Assembly: GCA_947501845.1 (NCBI GenBank)
Contig: CANMXP010000006.1
Coordinates: 172,372 to 236,371 of the forward strand
Length of the DNA stretch: 64,000 nucleotides
Direction of reading: 5' to 3'
Source: an uncultured Flavobacteriaceae bacterium
GTDB lineage: Bacteria; Bacteroidota; Bacteroidia; Flavobacteriales; Flavobacteriaceae
The first letter of the stretch is position 1, and each line of letters opens with the position of its first letter. Both the position numbers and the translations under genes were made by a program. Of this stretch, positions 62,331 to 64,000 are shown piece by piece. Below the pieces are notes generated by a model. It made no database searches. It was not told where the DNA came from and saw only the letters and a list, made by a program, of their open reading frames with translations.

Positions 62331-63256
62331 TTAGAGCTCATTTATAGTTGTAGGTTTTGATTGTTTTCCTAGGATCTGTATCGGAAACTTCAATATCACT
62401 TCGTGGTTTCCCCTTCTATAATTGCTTACCGCTGTTATTGAACTGTCATAGGCATATCCTATTTTTAGACCATTTGTCATTTTAAAAAACACCAGTGTAT
62501 TATAGATTCCTTTAATCTGTAGCTAAGCCCTAAATCTACCAAATCATATACATTTAACATCCCACTAATATCCATAGAGAATGGTACATCACTTATGAGC
62601 CTTGTTAAAAAAGACGGCGTAAACGTAATATCCTTATTCAAAGGAACATGATACCCAGCACCAACAAAAAATTGCATTTTGTCTGTGGCATGTGTTACAA
62701 TGCCCGACTTCTTTTCGTATCTTTTGGTTCTTAGAAGTGCAGGTGCCGACATATTTACAAAAAAGTTCTTTCCTTTTAAATAAGCGCCTATTCCAACATT
62801 AGGATTAAATACACTCACATTTTCTGAAAAAAGCGGATCATTATCAAGCCCTATATCGGCGAGGTTTATATTTACAAAAGCGCCTCCTGCTTTAAGCCCC
62901 AAGAATAAATCTAATGTTTCATCTAATTTTAATTTATATGAAAAATCAGCAAAAATATCTGTTTCATTAAGTACAAATACACTACTGTTAGTAATGGAAA
63001 GCCCCAATCCCACTTTTTCACTTGTTGGACTACTCAATGAAAAACTCTGGGTCTTTGGTGCACCATCCAGCCCTTGCCATTGTGTTCTAAAGTTAGAGGT
63101 AAACTCTAATGTTTCACCAGTGCCCGCGTAAGCAGGATTAATGATGTTCATATTATAATTATACATGGTAAATGTTACATCTTGCTGTGCGTAAGATTGT
63201 ATACTCCACATAGAGACATAGATTATGCTAAAAAAATATAATTTATAATTGTTCAT
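62331..63256 (-). pseudogene. PorP/SprF family type IX-associated outer-membrane protein, frameshifted near the 3' end
   Basis: Start at ATG 63256 (MNNYKLYFFSIIYVSMWSIQ), with a signal peptide cut near SYAQQ. The mature part has the PorP/SprF hallmark FTMYNYNMNIINPAYAGTG and GLGLSITNSSVFVLNETDIF barrel strands. The frame stops early at 62477 after SYRLKESIIHWCFLK. Shifting by one base near 62500 gives LVFFKMTNGLKIGYAYDSS, then SNYRRGNHEVILKFPI, and a TAA at 62331-62333, the normal family C-terminus. It precedes a CHU_C-type adhesin gene, the usual partner. Either a 1-base deletion or a sequencing error explains it. Confidence 0.82.
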
Positions 63257-63360
63257 TTTATTGTTTTTAATGAAGATTAAATAGCTTCCTCCTTCCATTA
63301 ATTCAATGGATTGTTTAATTAATAATTGCTTTTAACAAGAAAAAAGGAGGAAGCATGTAC

Positions 63361-64000
63361 TTAATAATTAACGTATATCATTTTTACTTCGTTAGATATA
63401 GAAGACTCGTTATAGTCTATCACACATACATAAGAGCCTACAGGTACTCTTTTACCTCTATGAGTGCCGTTCCAAGCATTGCTTGGTCCAGTATAGTGAC
63501 CACTAAACAGCAATCTTTGGTTTAGATCATAAATTTTAACAACATTGTTCTTAAATTTTTCAAGACCTTTTATTTCTAAAGTATCTGCAATACCATCGCT
63601 ATTAGGAGAGAACCCCGTATTCACATTTACAAGCTTGCCAGATTTACAATTGTTGTCATCTTCTACTATTACCATAGCTGTTGCGCTTGCAGTTAAAGTA
63701 CCTGAAGTAGCGGTAAGCTCAACTTCTACAGGAGCTCCTACATCTGCACAAGTAAAGGTGTCTTTATCTAGACTAAGCATAATGGCTCCTGAGGTACCGC
63801 TACAATTAAAATAAGAACCATTATCTATATCCTCTGGTAAAATGGTTACCTCCCCATTGGTATCTAACTGTACTGTTATATCTTGAGCAAGGGCTATAAG
63901 GTTATTTATAGTATTCTCTACGGTTACCATAGCTGTTGCGCTTGCAGTTAAAGTACCTGAAGTAGCGGTAAGCTCAACTTCTACAGGAGCTCCTACATCT
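63361..64000 (-). CDS. type IX-secreted repeat protein with gliding-motility C-terminal domain (5' partial)
   Basis: The frame is open to the window edge, so the 5' end is missing. The C-terminus is the type B/CHU_C sorting domain: VNVNTGFSPNSDGIADTLEI, VKIYDLNQRLLFSGHYTG and VPVGSYVCVIDYNESSISN. Upstream lie Ig-like repeats of 85 residues (TCADVGAPVEVELTATSGTL, TASATAMVIVEDD), of which one full copy and part of a second are visible. Such proteins are exported by the type IX system and attached to the surface as adhesins. The PorP/SprF gene follows 104 bases downstream, as is usual for this pair. Confidence 0.88.
   Translation of the reverse strand, partial: DVGAPVEVELTATSGTLTASATAMVTVENTINNLIALAQDITVQLDTNGEVTILPEDIDNGSYFNCSGTSGAIMLSLDKDTFTCADVGAPVEVELTATSGTLTASATAMVIVEDDNNCKSGKLVNVNTGFSPNSDGIADTLEIKGLEKFKNNVVKIYDLNQRLLFSGHYTGPSNAWNGTHRGKRVPVGSYVCVIDYNESSISNEVKMIYVNY
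63671..64000. repeat. 255-bp direct repeat in the adhesin gene
   Basis: The 75 bases from 63671 (start ACCATAGCTGTTGCGCTTG) recur without change from 63926 to the end of the window, an offset of exactly 255 bases (85 codons). The identity at base level, including synonymous positions, points to recent duplication or gene conversion between repeats. Confidence 0.85.

Noticed and set aside
63671..64000. Possible CRISPR-like direct repeats
   Set aside because: The 255-bp repeat is in frame within a protein gene and has no short repeat-spacer pattern.

Overview
The window is AT-rich chromosomal DNA of a marine-type Bacteroidota, most likely a Flavobacteriaceae. The evidence is the gene content: gliding-motility/type IX secretion C-terminal domains, a PorP/SprF protein, outer-membrane lipoproteins with acidic residues after the lipobox cysteine, a TonB-dependent receptor with a carboxypeptidase-like N-terminal domain, the mevalonate pathway, and a red-algal-galactan type carbohydrate locus. 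The genus cannot be fixed from the sequence alone.

Layout. 1-10 kb: end of a membrane glycosyltransferase, small conserved proteins, and a minus-strand isoprenoid cluster (mvaD, a four-helix-bundle protein, mevalonate kinase, a UbiA-type prenyltransferase, a nitrilase, and an RsuA/RluB-like protein lacking its catalytic Asp). A DUF1697 protein, a RelE/ParE-type toxin-antitoxin pair and an HI0933-family flavoprotein follow. 10-24 kb: a glycerophosphodiesterase, a phosphoesterase fused to an outer-membrane barrel, and a six-gene oxidative-damage operon (msrB, msrA, a redoxin, a monothiol glutaredoxin-like protein, a second divergent MsrA, and a hydrolase-OsmC fusion). Then come an HD-domain protein fused to a Pycsar-type membrane effector domain, a pentapeptide-repeat protein and a large GAF-like protein. 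24-38 kb: transaldolase, transketolase, two beta-helix lipoproteins, an MFS exporter set with a MarR regulator, a frameshifted MocR-type regulator and a divergent TonB-dependent receptor.

38-59 kb is a carbohydrate utilisation locus. Nine tightly packed minus-strand genes (symporter, FAD oxidoreductase, GH2 with a golvesin-like insertion, GH16 with an inserted carbohydrate-binding domain, a propeller hydrolase, a second GH2, a DHDPS-family lyase, an enolase-superfamily enzyme, a second symporter) lie divergent to a LacI regulator, with operator-like palindromes between them. A GH117 protein and a LamG-like lipoprotein lie just downstream. The likely logic is outer-surface and periplasmic cleavage of a galactan, release of 3,6-anhydrogalactose by GH117, sodium-driven uptake, and intracellular conversion by the cycloisomerase/dehydratase and the lyase. 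No SusC/SusD pair, sulfatase or sugar kinase is present.

59-64 kb is a mobile-element hotspot. A decayed integrase lies beside a 54-nt 3' fragment of tRNA-Leu(UAG) with its terminator. An intact tyrosine recombinase follows, then an antitoxin-like gene cut by an IS21-family remnant, a frameshifted PorP/SprF gene and the 3' end of a type IX-secreted repeat protein that runs off the window.
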